NCBI GenBank assembly: GCA_905214465.1 | Contig: CAJMMD010000040.1 | Coordinates: 1 to 12,752 of the forward strand | Source: an uncultured bacterium | GTDB taxonomy: Bacteria; Actinomycetota; Coriobacteriia; Coriobacteriales; Coriobacteriaceae | DNA: 12,752 bases | Direction: 5' to 3' | Shown here: positions 4,865 to 11,967 of the stretch, piece by piece | Numbering within the stretch: the first letter of the stretch is position 1 | Layout of the letters: every line of letters starts with the position of its first letter | Program-made: the position numbers and the translations under genes | Notes under the pieces: generated by a model | What the model saw: only the letters and a program-made list of their open reading frames with translations | What the model was told of the DNA's origin: nothing | Databases searched by the model: none

Positions 4865-6031
4865 ATGTTCGAGAAGAGTGTCGAGGAGCTCACCGAGCTC
4901 GGCGCCCAGATCACCACGGCCGAGATTGCTCAGCAGCCCGAGCTTTGGCGTGATACGCTCAACATCTATCGCGAGAACAAAGAGGCCATCGAGGCCTTCC
5001 TGGCCGAGGCTCGTGCTATGGGCGAGGGCCGTCTGTCCGTTGTCTTCACCGGTGCCGGTACGTCCGACTATGTTGGCGATACCTGCGCCCCGTACCTGCG
5101 TCACGCTGGCAACACTGATCTCTACGACTTTAAGCCCATCGCCACGACCGATATCGTGAGCGCCCCGCGCGACTTCCTGCGCGCCGAGGATCCCACGCTC
5201 GTGGTTTCCTTTGCCCGCTCTGGCAACAGCCCCGAGAGCCTTGCCGCCGTCGCCGTTGCCAAGGAGCTCGTCCACAACGTCAAGTTCCTCAACATCACCT
5301 GCGCTCCCGAGGGCAAGCTCGCTGTCGAGTCCGCTGATGACCCCAATGCGCTGACGCTGCTCATCCCGCGCGCCAACGACAAGGGCTTCGCCATGACCGG
5401 TTCCTACACCTGCATGACCCTGCTCTCTACCCTCATCTTTGACGAGGCTTCCGACGAGCAGAAGGCCGAGTGGGTCGAGACCATCGCCAAGATGGGCGAG
5501 GAGGTCATCGCTCGCGAGTCCGAGGTTGCCGATTACCTGGCTGGCGACTTCAACCGCGTGACCTACTTGGGTTCCGGCTCCTTCGGTGGCCTTGCCCAGG
5601 AGAGCCAGCTCAAGATCCTCGAGCTCGCTCACGGTCTGGTCGCTACTTCCTACGACACCTCTATGGGCTATCGTCACGGACCCAAGTCCTTCGTCGACGA
5701 CAAGACCCTCGTGTTCGTGTTCGTCAACAACGATGCCTACACCCGTCAGTACGATATCGACATCCTCAACGAGATCGGTGGCGACGAGATCGCTCAGCAC
5801 ACCGTTGCCGTTCAGCAGGATGGCGCTACCGTCTACGAGGGCGAGTCCTTCACCTTTAAGGGCTATGAGGTACTCCCCGAGGGCTACCTTGCCCTGCCGT
5901 TCGTGATGTTTGCCCAGGCCATCAGCCTGCTCAACTCCGTGCGCGTGGGCAACACGCCCGATACGCCGAGCCCCACCGGCACGGTCAACCGCGTGGTTAA
6001 GGGCGTGACGATTCACCCCTTCACCGCTTAA
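4865..6031 (+). CDS. agaS: AgaS-family SIS-domain sugar isomerase (galactosamine-6-phosphate deaminase/isomerase)
   Basis: The 388-residue protein has two SIS (sugar isomerase) domains, roughly residues 40-200 and 215-360. The first carries FTGAGTSDYVGDT (61-73) and VVSFARSGNSPES (113-125), the second YLGSGSFGGLAQESQLK (234-250) and SMGYRHGPKSFVDD (266-279). These loops, the length and the absence of a glutaminase domain match AgaS rather than GlmS. AgaS converts galactosamine-6-phosphate to tagatose-6-phosphate with release of ammonia, linking GalNAc use to the tagatose pathway. The ATG has GAGAGG about nine bases upstream. It has its own promoter with the shared operator and its own terminator at 6051, so it is a single-gene transcript unless readthrough reaches the deacetylase. 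Specificity for the galacto- over the gluco-sugar is inferred from the family and from the LacC-like kinase nearby. Confidence 0.9.
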   Translation: MFEKSVEELTELGAQITTAEIAQQPELWRDTLNIYRENKEAIEAFLAEARAMGEGRLSVVFTGAGTSDYVGDTCAPYLRHAGNTDLYDFKPIATTDIVSAPRDFLRAEDPTLVVSFARSGNSPESLAAVAVAKELVHNVKFLNITCAPEGKLAVESADDPNALTLLIPRANDKGFAMTGSYTCMTLLSTLIFDEASDEQKAEWVETIAKMGEEVIARESEVADYLAGDFNRVTYLGSGSFGGLAQESQLKILELAHGLVATSYDTSMGYRHGPKSFVDDKTLVFVFVNNDAYTRQYDIDILNEIGGDEIAQHTVAVQQDGATVYEGESFTFKGYEVLPEGYLALPFVMFAQAISLLNSVRVGNTPDTPSPTGTVNRVVKGVTIHPFTA

Positions 6032-6050
6032 TCGCGTCCCCCCTGTAAGG

Positions 6051-6093
6051 GCGCCCGTCCGCTCATAACGGCGGGCGGGCGCTTTTTGTTTTC
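6051..6093 (+). terminator. Intrinsic terminator after agaS
   Basis: GCGCCCGTCCGC (6051-6062) pairs with GCGGGCGGGCGC (6071-6082), with one G-U pair and an 8-nt loop, followed by TTTTTGTTTTC. This is a strong GC-rich terminator 20 nt after the agaS stop. Confidence 0.9.
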
Positions 6094-6150
6094 ACTTGGA
6101 CCGGGTATAAGCATCACCACAGTCAACTGCTTTAGAAGCAAGGAGTGCAT

Positions 6151-7320
6151 ATGAGCACGTACGCAATTAAGGCTGACAAGTTCTTCTTGCCGGCAGGTCC
6201 GCAGCTGGGCGGCTATCTTATGGTCGAGGATGGCGTCTTTGGCGCCTGGCAGGCCGACGAGCCCTCTTGCGAGATCAAGGACTACACGGGATCGTGGATC
6301 GCACCGGGTATGGTCGATACCCACATCCATGGCTTCTACAACCACTCAACTACCGATAACGACCCCGAGGGTATCGATATCAGCTCGACTGAGCTCGCCC
6401 GTCGCGGTACCACCAGCTGGCTACCCACGACGTTCACCGATGGCGTCGAGCAGATCAAGGACGCCTGCGCCGCCATCGCTCAGGCGGACGAGGGTCGCGG
6501 CCCCGACTTCTGCGGTGCTCGCATTCAGGGCATCTACCTGGAGGGCCCCTTCTTTACCATGAAGCACGTGGGCGCGCAGAACCCCGCTTATCTTATCGAT
6601 CCCTCCGAGGAGGTCTTTGATCAGTGGCAGGAGGCTGCGGGCGGTCGCATCGTTAAGAGCGCCATGGCGGCCGAGCGCGACGGTGCCGCTGCTTATGCGG
6701 CTGCTCTGAACGCCAAGGGTGTGGTGACCAGCATCGGTCACTCTGACGCCACCTACGATGAGTGCATCGCCGCCATCAACGCCGGTGCCAGCTGCTTTAC
6801 GCATACCTATAACGGCCAGCGCGGGCTGCATCACCGTGAGCCCGGTGTCGTGGGTGCTGCTATGTCCACGTCCGAGACCTACGCCGAGATCATCTGTGAC
6901 GGCAAGCACGTAAACCCTGCCGCCATCAAGGCGCTGCTGCAGGCCAAGGGCTGGCAGCACACGGTACTCATCACCGACTGCCTGGGCTGCGGCGGCATGC
7001 CCGAGGGCAGCTACACCAGCGGCGGCATGGACGTCATCATGAAGGACAACCTGTGCTGGCTCGCCGATGGCAAGAGCATTGCCGGTTCGGTGCTCACGCT
7101 TGCCCAGGGCGTCAAGAACATCGTCGACTGGGGCATCGCCAGCGCCGATATCGCCATTCGCATGGCAACCGAGGTGCCGGCACGCTCCGCGCACATCGAG
7201 GATAAGTGCGGCAGCATCATGCCGGGTCGCGACGCCGACTTTGTCGTGTTCGACCATGAGCTCACCCTCGTCGAGACGTATGTTGGCGGCCAGAGCGTCG
7301 GCAACGCCTTTACCGAGTAA
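6151..7320 (+). CDS. nagA: N-acetyl-hexosamine-6-phosphate deacetylase (NagA/AgaA)
   Basis: This 389-residue amidohydrolase removes the acetyl group from GalNAc-6-phosphate and/or GlcNAc-6-phosphate. Visible active-site features are the first-strand DTHIHGF with the HxH pair (His58, His60), Glu131 in YLEGPFF, His197 in SIGHSDATYDE, His218 in FTHTYNGQRGLHHREPG and the catalytic Asp276 in LITDCLGCGGMPEG. Positions 131, 197, 218 and 276 lie within three residues of the E. coli NagA equivalents. The HxH pair is the dimetal arrangement seen in Bacillus-type enzymes. I choose the ATG at 6151, preceded by AAGGAG; a GTG at 6145 falls inside that ribosome binding site. In this locus it should supply galactosamine-6-phosphate to AgaS, so agaA would be an equally fitting name. 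The short upstream spacer holds no clear operator. A remnant of a second copy lies at 10048. Confidence 0.92.
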   Translation: MSTYAIKADKFFLPAGPQLGGYLMVEDGVFGAWQADEPSCEIKDYTGSWIAPGMVDTHIHGFYNHSTTDNDPEGIDISSTELARRGTTSWLPTTFTDGVEQIKDACAAIAQADEGRGPDFCGARIQGIYLEGPFFTMKHVGAQNPAYLIDPSEEVFDQWQEAAGGRIVKSAMAAERDGAAAYAAALNAKGVVTSIGHSDATYDECIAAINAGASCFTHTYNGQRGLHHREPGVVGAAMSTSETYAEIICDGKHVNPAAIKALLQAKGWQHTVLITDCLGCGGMPEGSYTSGGMDVIMKDNLCWLADGKSIAGSVLTLAQGVKNIVDWGIASADIAIRMATEVPARSAHIEDKCGSIMPGRDADFVVFDHELTLVETYVGGQSVGNAFTE

Positions 7321-7321
7321 C

Positions 7322-7364
7322 GAAAGAAAAAGACGGCGGGCCCGAATCTGCTCGGACCCGCCGT
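7322..7364 (-). terminator. Minus-strand terminator of the flavodoxin-like gene
   Basis: Positions 7333-7345 pair with 7352-7364 (ACGGCGGGCCCGA against TCGGACCCGCCGT, one mismatch) around a 6-nt loop. On the minus strand the stem is followed by CTTTTTCTTTCG, a U-tract, placing the terminator about 30 nt beyond the stop of the minus-strand gene. On the plus strand there is no U-tract, so it is at best a weak terminator for nagA. Confidence 0.75.
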
Positions 7365-7395
7365 ATGGGTTAAACGCTCAAAAGCACCTTTACAG

Positions 7396-7980
7396 TTACA
7401 GCTTGTTAGCGATCTTCTTTGCCGTGCGCTTAACGCCGGCCACCAGGCCTCCTGCAGGATGCTCCTTTTCGTAGGCTAGACGCTTCTCGCGCTTGGCGTA
7501 CTCTTCGACGATGATGTCTCCATACTCGTCTTCGATCTTGTCGAAGAAGTCGACGGCACCCTTAATTTCCTCAGCGGTCGGGTGCCCCTTTTGGACCCCG
7601 CCGGTGAGTTTGAACGGCCCCCACGTATCAAAGCCGGGGCAGCCGTAGACACCCATAAAGATGGCCTGCCTCATGCGGCAGATGCCATCGATATCCTTGC
7701 CGTACCACTTGTTTTTGCCACCGTAGGTCATAAGGCCAAACACCTTGTCCTGCGGCTGCAGCACGTTAGTGAGCACGCGTGCCATGTCCTTGTCGATCTC
7801 GGAGTAATAGATGCCCGTGGCGACACCAATCAGATGGTATTCGTGCAGGTTGGGATACTCGTTTTTGCCGAGCGTTTTCACGTCGAGGGTATCGATTTCG
7901 GGGTGCGCCTCGACGATGGCGTCCACGAGCTTTTTCGTATTGCCGTGGTGGCGTGAGGCATAAAGAATGATGGTTCGCAT
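7396..7980 (-). CDS. Flavodoxin-family protein
   Basis: This 194-residue protein begins MRTIILYASRHHGNTKKLVDAI, in which ASRHHGNT is the phosphate-binding loop for FMN in flavodoxins. Later segments GVATGIYYSEIDKDM and GLMTYGGKN match the other two flavin-contacting loops. The rest is a normal flavodoxin alpha/beta core followed by a lysine-rich C-terminal extension (YAKREKRLAYEKEHPAGG, ending KKIANKL). It should be a cytoplasmic FMN electron carrier or quinone/flavin reductase; the partner is unknown. I choose the ATG at 7980 because the flavodoxin fold starts there and AAAGG precedes it; an upstream in-frame ATG at 8010 would add ten unlikely residues. It is transcribed against its neighbours, between two amino-sugar transcription units, and has no visible link to them. 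Confidence 0.85.
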   Translation of the reverse strand: MRTIILYASRHHGNTKKLVDAIVEAHPEIDTLDVKTLGKNEYPNLHEYHLIGVATGIYYSEIDKDMARVLTNVLQPQDKVFGLMTYGGKNKWYGKDIDGICRMRQAIFMGVYGCPGFDTWGPFKLTGGVQKGHPTAEEIKGAVDFFDKIEDEYGDIIVEEYAKREKRLAYEKEHPAGGLVAGVKRTAKKIANKL

Positions 7981-8087
7981 AAGAAGGCCTTTCAGCTGTA
8001 ATTGCATCAATGTCTGTATGGTACCCCGTTACATGACCGGGATACCGGACGCATCGATGAGCGTGCGGGTTTGTTCTATGGTTAGGA

Positions 8088-8116
8088 TTGAAACGGGCGC
8101 TTGCGTGAAATAAAGC
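8088..8116 (+). promoter_or_regulatory. Weak promoter candidate of the mutarotase operon
   Basis: TTGAAA (8088-8093) and TAAAGC (8111-8116) are 17 bp apart, 22 nt before the start codon of the mutarotase-like gene. The -10 match is poor. The 157-bp divergent spacer must contain promoters for both strands, and I see no copy of the TGGTTACTACCAG operator in it. Confidence 0.25.
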
Positions 8117-8137
8117 AGTTGTTCGAAAGGATGGGTA

Positions 8138-9019
8138 ATGGAATACGCTCTTTCCAACGATTCGATTTCTATTAAGGTTTCCACTGCCGGCGGCTCGTTT
8201 ACCTCGATTGAGGCCGACGGTCGCGAGTATTTGTGGCAGGGCGACCCCGCAGTATGGTCCGGTCAGGCGCCGGTCTGCTTCCCGATTTGCGGAGGTCTGC
8301 GCGACGGCAGCGCCATGACGTTCGCTGGGCATCATGTGAAGCTCGCCCGCCACGGGTTTGCGCGTAAGCAGGAGTGGAAACTGCTGAGCCAAAGCACGAA
8401 CGAGCTGGCTGTGTGTCTGGCATCCGAGGATAACGCTGCATTGCTGAGCGATTATCCGTATCCGTTTAAGCTCGTCGCCCGCTATACGCTCGAGGACGCT
8501 GCCGTGCGCGTCTCCTATGAGGTGACCAACGAGGGCACCGAGGACATGCCGTTCTTTATCGGTGGACACCCCGGCTTTAGGTGCCCGCTCGACGAGGGCG
8601 AGGCCTATACGGACTACGAGCTACGCTTCGAGAAGGACGAGGCGGCGGAGCTTTGCACTGCCGTCCCCTCGACTGGCTTGATTGACGTGACCAACCGCTC
8701 CAAGAACCCCATGGTGGGAAAGACGCTGCCTCTGTCGCATGAGCTCTTCGATTTTGCGGAGACCATCTTTGACGTGCTCGAGAGCCGTCAGGTCACGCTT
8801 TCCAAGAAGGGCGAGGACAAGGGCGTCCGCCTGAGCTTTGAGGGCTTCCCGTATCTCATTGTATGGAGCAAGCCCGAGGGCGATTTTGTGGCAGTTGAGC
8901 CCTGGGGCGGCCTTTCGACCTGCTCCGATGAGGACGACGTGCTTGAGCATAAGCGTGGCTGCCTTGTCGCCAAGCCCAAGGAGACCGTCGTTCGCTCGTT
9001 CACGATTGAGATTCTGTAA
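8138..9019 (+). CDS. Aldose 1-epimerase (galactose mutarotase) family protein, LacX-like
   Basis: The 293-residue cytoplasmic beta-sandwich enzyme interconverts alpha and beta anomers of aldoses or sugar phosphates. Active-site features are KLARHGFAR (His72), the conserved GGHPGFRCP (His144) and VAVEPWGGLS (Glu254 as catalytic base). The overall length and the short N-terminus fit the LacX/YeaD-like branch more than GalM. LacX in lactococci is associated with the tagatose-6-phosphate genes, which agrees with the kinase immediately downstream. The ATG has AAGGATGGG upstream. It is the first gene of a cluster with the kinase (59-nt gap), the nagA remnant and the YhcH-family gene. The exact substrate is unknown; hexosamine or tagatose-pathway sugars are likely from context. 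Confidence 0.85.
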   Translation: MEYALSNDSISIKVSTAGGSFTSIEADGREYLWQGDPAVWSGQAPVCFPICGGLRDGSAMTFAGHHVKLARHGFARKQEWKLLSQSTNELAVCLASEDNAALLSDYPYPFKLVARYTLEDAAVRVSYEVTNEGTEDMPFFIGGHPGFRCPLDEGEAYTDYELRFEKDEAAELCTAVPSTGLIDVTNRSKNPMVGKTLPLSHELFDFAETIFDVLESRQVTLSKKGEDKGVRLSFEGFPYLIVWSKPEGDFVAVEPWGGLSTCSDEDDVLEHKRGCLVAKPKETVVRSFTIEIL

Positions 9020-9078
9020 TTCCGTTTTGTCGACTCGTATCGCGAGGCACAAGGAGCCTGCGAGATAAGGAGCTAAAA

Positions 9079-10014
9079 ATGATCCTCACCGTTACGATGA
9101 ACCCGTCCGTCGATACACGCTATCAGCTCGATGAGCTCATTATCGACGACGTTAACCGTGTGACGCCCGAAAAGACCGCCGGCGGCAAGGGTCTCAACGT
9201 GGCCCGTGTACTGGGTCAGCTGGGCGACGACGTTGTGGCAACCGGTTTGCTCGGCGGCCACATGGGCGCCTACATGGCCGAGCTCATGGATGCCAACGGC
9301 ATTAAGAATGATTTTGTACCCATCAAGGGCGAGACTCGCATTTGCCTTAACATCCTCCACGCCGGCAACCAGACCGAGCTACTCGAGAGCGGCCCGACGA
9401 TTGCCCCCGAGGAGCTCGATGCCTTTACCGCCAAGTTCGCCGAGCTTGCGAGCAAGGCCGCTGTCGTTACCATCTCGGGTTCGCTGCCCCGTGGTGTCGA
9501 GGCGGGCTACTACGCCAAGATCACGGGTATTGCCGAGAACGCCGGCGCCAAGGTGCTGCTCGATACCTCGGGTGCTTCGCTCGAGGCCGCCCTTAAGTCC
9601 GAAATTAAGCCCGAGCTGGTCAAGCCTAACCTGACCGAGATTAACGGCCTTCTGGGCACGAGCTTTACCACCGACGATGTGGACGAGCTCCGCGCCGCGC
9701 TCGCCTCTGATGCCCGCTTCTCCGATATCCCCTGGGTCGTCGTGTCCATGGGCGCTGCCGGCTCCGTGGGCTTCCATAATGGCCGTGCATTCCGCGCCAA
9801 GACCCCCGATATCCCCGCCGTTAACGCTACGGGCTCTGGCGATTCGACCATTGCCGGCTTCGCGCATGCGATTGCTGCTGGCGCGGATGACGAGACGGTG
9901 CTGCGTACCGCCAACACCTGCGGCAAGCTCAATGCCATGGATCCCATGACCGGCCATCTGGTCATGGATCGTTGGGACGAGGTCTACAACGGCGTTGTCG
10001 TGACCGAGCTGTAA
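9079..10014 (+). CDS. lacC: PfkB-family kinase, tagatose-6-phosphate kinase (LacC-like) or 1-phosphofructokinase
   Basis: This 311-residue ribokinase-fold enzyme has the N-terminal ILTVTMNPSVD, the sugar-binding TAGGKGLNVARVLGQLG (33-49), the LVKPNLTEINGLLG strand (180-193) and the ATP/anion-hole signature AVNATGSGDSTIAGFA (247-262) with catalytic Asp255. The TAGGKGLNVARVL wording is that of LacC/FruK proteins, which phosphorylate ketose monophosphates at C1 or C6. Beside AgaS the likely reaction is tagatose-6-phosphate to tagatose-1,6-bisphosphate; 1-phosphofructokinase cannot be ruled out from sequence alone. The ATG has AAGGAG eight bases upstream. No tagatose-bisphosphate aldolase (LacD, GatY or KbaY type) lies in the window, so the next step is encoded elsewhere. 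The gene is followed by a nagA remnant after 33 nt. Confidence 0.85.
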   Translation: MILTVTMNPSVDTRYQLDELIIDDVNRVTPEKTAGGKGLNVARVLGQLGDDVVATGLLGGHMGAYMAELMDANGIKNDFVPIKGETRICLNILHAGNQTELLESGPTIAPEELDAFTAKFAELASKAAVVTISGSLPRGVEAGYYAKITGIAENAGAKVLLDTSGASLEAALKSEIKPELVKPNLTEINGLLGTSFTTDDVDELRAALASDARFSDIPWVVVSMGAAGSVGFHNGRAFRAKTPDIPAVNATGSGDSTIAGFAHAIAAGADDETVLRTANTCGKLNAMDPMTGHLVMDRWDEVYNGVVVTEL

Positions 10015-10047
10015 AAGCCTGGGCGTCGGCCCCGGCATTGCTTGCTA

Positions 10048-10179
10048 GCTCATGTCGACGACAAGTGCGGTAGCATTATGCTGGGGCGCGACGCCGAGTT
10101 TGTCGTGTTCAATCCCGACCTTACCCTGGTCGAGGCGTATGTGGGTGGCAACAGCATCGGTAACGCGTTTGCCGATTAG
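10048..10179 (+). pseudogene. 3' remnant of a second nagA
   Basis: Read in frame, these 44 codons give AHVDDKCGSIMLGRDAEF, then VVFNPDLTLVEAYVGG and NSIGNAFAD before a TAG. Against the last 43 residues of the intact NagA (347-389) I count 31 identities with no gaps, and most differences are conservative. The match ends just upstream, where CCGGCA is still shared but spacing shifts by 4 nt and a stop appears. Many synonymous differences show it is an old paralogue, not a recent local duplication. It lacks all catalytic residues and a start codon. It lies between the kinase and the YhcH-family gene, so a second deacetylase gene once occupied this operon and was largely deleted. Confidence 0.85.
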
Positions 10180-10211
10180 CCGCCAAAGAAGCGATCCGAG
10201 AGGGGATTTAG

Positions 10212-10685
10212 ATGATTTACGGTGCATTGGGCGATATCGAGGAGTACCGCGGAATGCTCAAGGGCCTCGACGTGCTGATCGACTGGCTCGAGGAGAACGA
10301 CCCGGCACAGCTCGAGGTCGGCAGCCATCCGATTTTGGGTGAGAAGGTCTTTGCGAACGTCATGTCTCCCACGACGCGTCCCGAGGCCGAGGCTCACTAT
10401 GAGACGCATCAGCGCTATCACGACCTGCAGATCGACGTCGAGGGTCGCGAGGCCTTTAAGGTCGCCACGGGCAGCCTGACGCTGGTTCAGGAGTTTGACG
10501 AGAAGGACGACTACGATCTGGTCGATTCCGACGCTTCGATCGCCGGCGATCTTGCCGACGATAAGTTTGCACTGTTCGTTGCCGGCGAGCCCCACATGCC
10601 CACGCTCGAGTTCCCGGGCGATGGCGCACAGCCGGTCAAGAAGATTTGCTTTAAGCTGCTTGCAGATGCTTACTGGGAAGAGTAG
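10212..10685 (+). CDS. YhcH/YjgK/YiaL-family protein
   Basis: The 157-residue protein belongs to the cupin-like YhcH/YjgK/YiaL (DUF386) family. The signature is ETHQRYHDLQIDVEGRE (64-80), with metal-ligand candidates His65, His70 and Asp75, then FVAGEPHMP (122-130, His128) and the closing VKKICFKL (142-149). Members occur in operons for sialic acid, amino sugars and other complex-glycan sugars and are thought to act on a sugar anomer or epimer; the exact reaction is unsettled. The ATG has GAGAGGGGAT upstream. It comes 32 nt after the nagA remnant, which suggests it was coupled to that lost deacetylase. It closes the operon, with a terminator 30 nt later. Confidence 0.88.
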   Translation: MIYGALGDIEEYRGMLKGLDVLIDWLEENDPAQLEVGSHPILGEKVFANVMSPTTRPEAEAHYETHQRYHDLQIDVEGREAFKVATGSLTLVQEFDEKDDYDLVDSDASIAGDLADDKFALFVAGEPHMPTLEFPGDGAQPVKKICFKLLADAYWEE

Positions 10686-10716
10686 CGAGCTGCTTGGCTG
10701 AGCTGTTCGTCTGATG

Positions 10717-10742
10717 GCGTGATTCCCCTAGGGAAATCACGC
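10717..10742 (+). repeat. First hairpin of a double-hairpin terminator region
   Basis: GCGTGATT (10717-10724) pairs with AATCACGC (10735-10742), extended by CC-GG pairs across one mismatch to a CTAG tetraloop. It carries the 16-mer CCCTAGGGAAATCACG at 10726-10741, which recurs exactly at 10766-10781. There is no U-tract after it, so it is not itself the terminator. Confidence 0.65.
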
Positions 10743-10746
10743 TAGG

Positions 10747-10803
10747 ACCCCGCCAAACGGGTTTTCCCTAGGGAAATCACGTTTGGCGGGGTTTTCTGTT
10801 TTT
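10747..10803 (+). terminator. Intrinsic terminator of the mutarotase-kinase-yhcH operon
   Basis: ACCCCGCCAAACG (10747-10759) pairs with CGTTTGGCGGGGT (10780-10792). The top of the stem contains the palindrome TTTCCCTAGGGAAA (10763-10776). TTTTCTGTTTTT follows. This is a very stable plus-strand terminator. Its inner part repeats the 16-mer of the preceding hairpin, so the region may have grown by insertion of a small palindromic repeat. Confidence 0.85.
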
Positions 10804-10820
10804 GAATAGGGAAGCCTCAT

Positions 10821-11249
10821 TTATTTGCGAAGAACATCGGCTAGCCGCAGGATTGAAATCATCGACCGATAAGTGAGTTCCACTTTTTCGCCCGCAAGCA
10901 GTCGTTTCGAGCCAATCTCATCTAGCCCCACAAGCCGAGAAAACAGCGGGCCGCTCATCGTGCCATCGTCAATTGATTCCCTTATGGTCTTCAAAACGTC
11001 CGTATCATGAAGCGATGCCGAGCTGTAGGGGGCAACACGAGCGGAACTCTCAATTAACGACGAGACAAAAGGATGGAGATGCTTTGGACATAGTCCATCA
11101 AACACCACATCCCCATTGTCGTTCGAGCCGACCAGGCGCCAAGTATAATGATCGACCCAGTCATCTCCGTCATATATGGCGTCCATGAGCAACTTCCCGT
11201 CTAGAGAGAGAAACCTATTTGGACATCGGGGCGCAAGACCGCAATCCAT
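10821..11249 (-). CDS. Hypothetical protein
   Basis: I do not recognise this minus-strand gene. From the ATG at 11249 it encodes 142 residues: a basic, cysteine-containing start, then SLDGKLLMDAIYDGDDWVDH, an aromatic WRLVGSNDNGDVVFDG segment and a more helical C-terminal half. The last 45 residues (FSRLVGLDEIGSKRLLAGE, then MISILRLADVLRK) loosely resemble a Xre-type helix-turn-helix, a weak inference. An ATG at 11186, with GGGAAG upstream, would give 121 residues and is also possible; the frame extends to a TTG at 11276, which I consider unlikely. It follows the secreted-protein gene by about 35 nt on the same strand, so the two may be cotranscribed. Base composition is less GC-rich than the sugar genes, which suggests different ancestry. 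Confidence 0.5.
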   Translation of the reverse strand: MDCGLAPRCPNRFLSLDGKLLMDAIYDGDDWVDHYTWRLVGSNDNGDVVFDGLCPKHLHPFVSSLIESSARVAPYSSASLHDTDVLKTIRESIDDGTMSGPLFSRLVGLDEIGSKRLLAGEKVELTYRSMISILRLADVLRK

Positions 11250-11284
11250 ATCGGACCTGCAGCAGCTCCAACCCAACGCACCAC

Positions 11285-11710
11285 TTAGGTTCCCTTTCGT
11301 ACATGTGTATCAATCTGCCCCGAAATGCCGGTGAATGCAATTCCAGACCCGTTTGTCGGATAGCAATCGACGTATTTTTGTTTTCCGCTCACAACCTTGT
11401 ATAGATAAATCGTTCCAGCAAAAGAGAAGGGATCGTTCGCAATTTTGTCCGGAAGAACTTGCCACCTCAAAATCCCGCTACCAATATGGTCAAGCTTGAC
11501 CGTTCCGCCGTCCCCCTCAAAAGTGGCAAGGGGATTTACCCCAGACTGAGAGTCGGCATCGCCCTCCTTAGCAGTTATCAGCAGGCTGCCCGTATAAGAC
11601 TGCTGAGGCTCACCTTCAGGACAGGCAGCCTCGGCCCAAGAAGGGCCACTCAGGCAGAACAGTCCGAGCAGCATCATTACCAACAAAAGAAAACCCTTAG
11701 TTCTTTTCAT
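11285..11710 (-). CDS. Small secreted protein of unknown function
   Basis: The 141-residue product starts with a classical signal peptide: basic MKRTKG, the hydrophobic FLLLVMMLLGLFCLSG and a likely cleavage site after SWAEA near residue 28. The mature part, about 113 residues, is rich in G, T, S, V and aromatic residues (YTGSLLITAKEGDADSQSG, GSGILRWQVLPDK, FAGTIYLYKVVSGKQ), consistent with a beta-sandwich. Two cysteines (CPEG near 30 and DCYP near 115) could form a disulfide after export. No lipobox, LPXTG or membrane anchor is visible, so it is probably released. The ribosome binding site is poor (GAGAGA about 15 nt upstream). It lies in AT-richer DNA beside a tRNA gene. No family is recognised. 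Confidence 0.6.
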   Translation of the reverse strand: MKRTKGFLLLVMMLLGLFCLSGPSWAEAACPEGEPQQSYTGSLLITAKEGDADSQSGVNPLATFEGDGGTVKLDHIGSGILRWQVLPDKIANDPFSFAGTIYLYKVVSGKQKYVDCYPTNGSGIAFTGISGQIDTHVRKGT

Positions 11711-11933
11711 CTATATCGTCAATATCTCTCGACATTTGTATATTGTGACTATTTTAGATCTATATGGCCAATTTGAGCCCTCACCATGGCAATTGTTGCA
11801 GCTGGGTTTCTTTTCATTAAGATTTCACTTTGGTAAATCCCCGCCCCTAAGCATTAAACCCGAAGTCCACCGAGTGGGCCGCTGTTGACGTGGCTATGTT
11901 TGGATTGGCGCGCACGCACTCAAAATCGGCAAC

Positions 11934-11956
11934 AAAAAAGCCGCCCGAAGGCGGCT
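11934..11956 (-). terminator. Terminator of the tRNA-Thr gene
   Basis: AGCCGCC (11939-11945) pairs with GGCGGCT (11950-11956) around CGAA (TTCG on the minus strand, a stable tetraloop). On the minus strand it is followed by TTTTTTGTT. It lies 11 nt beyond the CCA end of the tRNA gene. Confidence 0.88.
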
Positions 11957-11967
11957 ATCTTGTGTAA

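Noticed and set aside
4859..6016. Long open minus-strand frame antisense to agaS
   Set aside because: The plus-strand frame has clear SIS motifs and a ribosome binding site. The antisense frame is a by-product of GC-rich codon use, with low-complexity G, L and V-rich translation and no motif.
6421..7257. Long minus-strand frame antisense to nagA
   Set aside because: It is antisense to a complete deacetylase with all catalytic residues, and has no ribosome binding site or recognisable motif.
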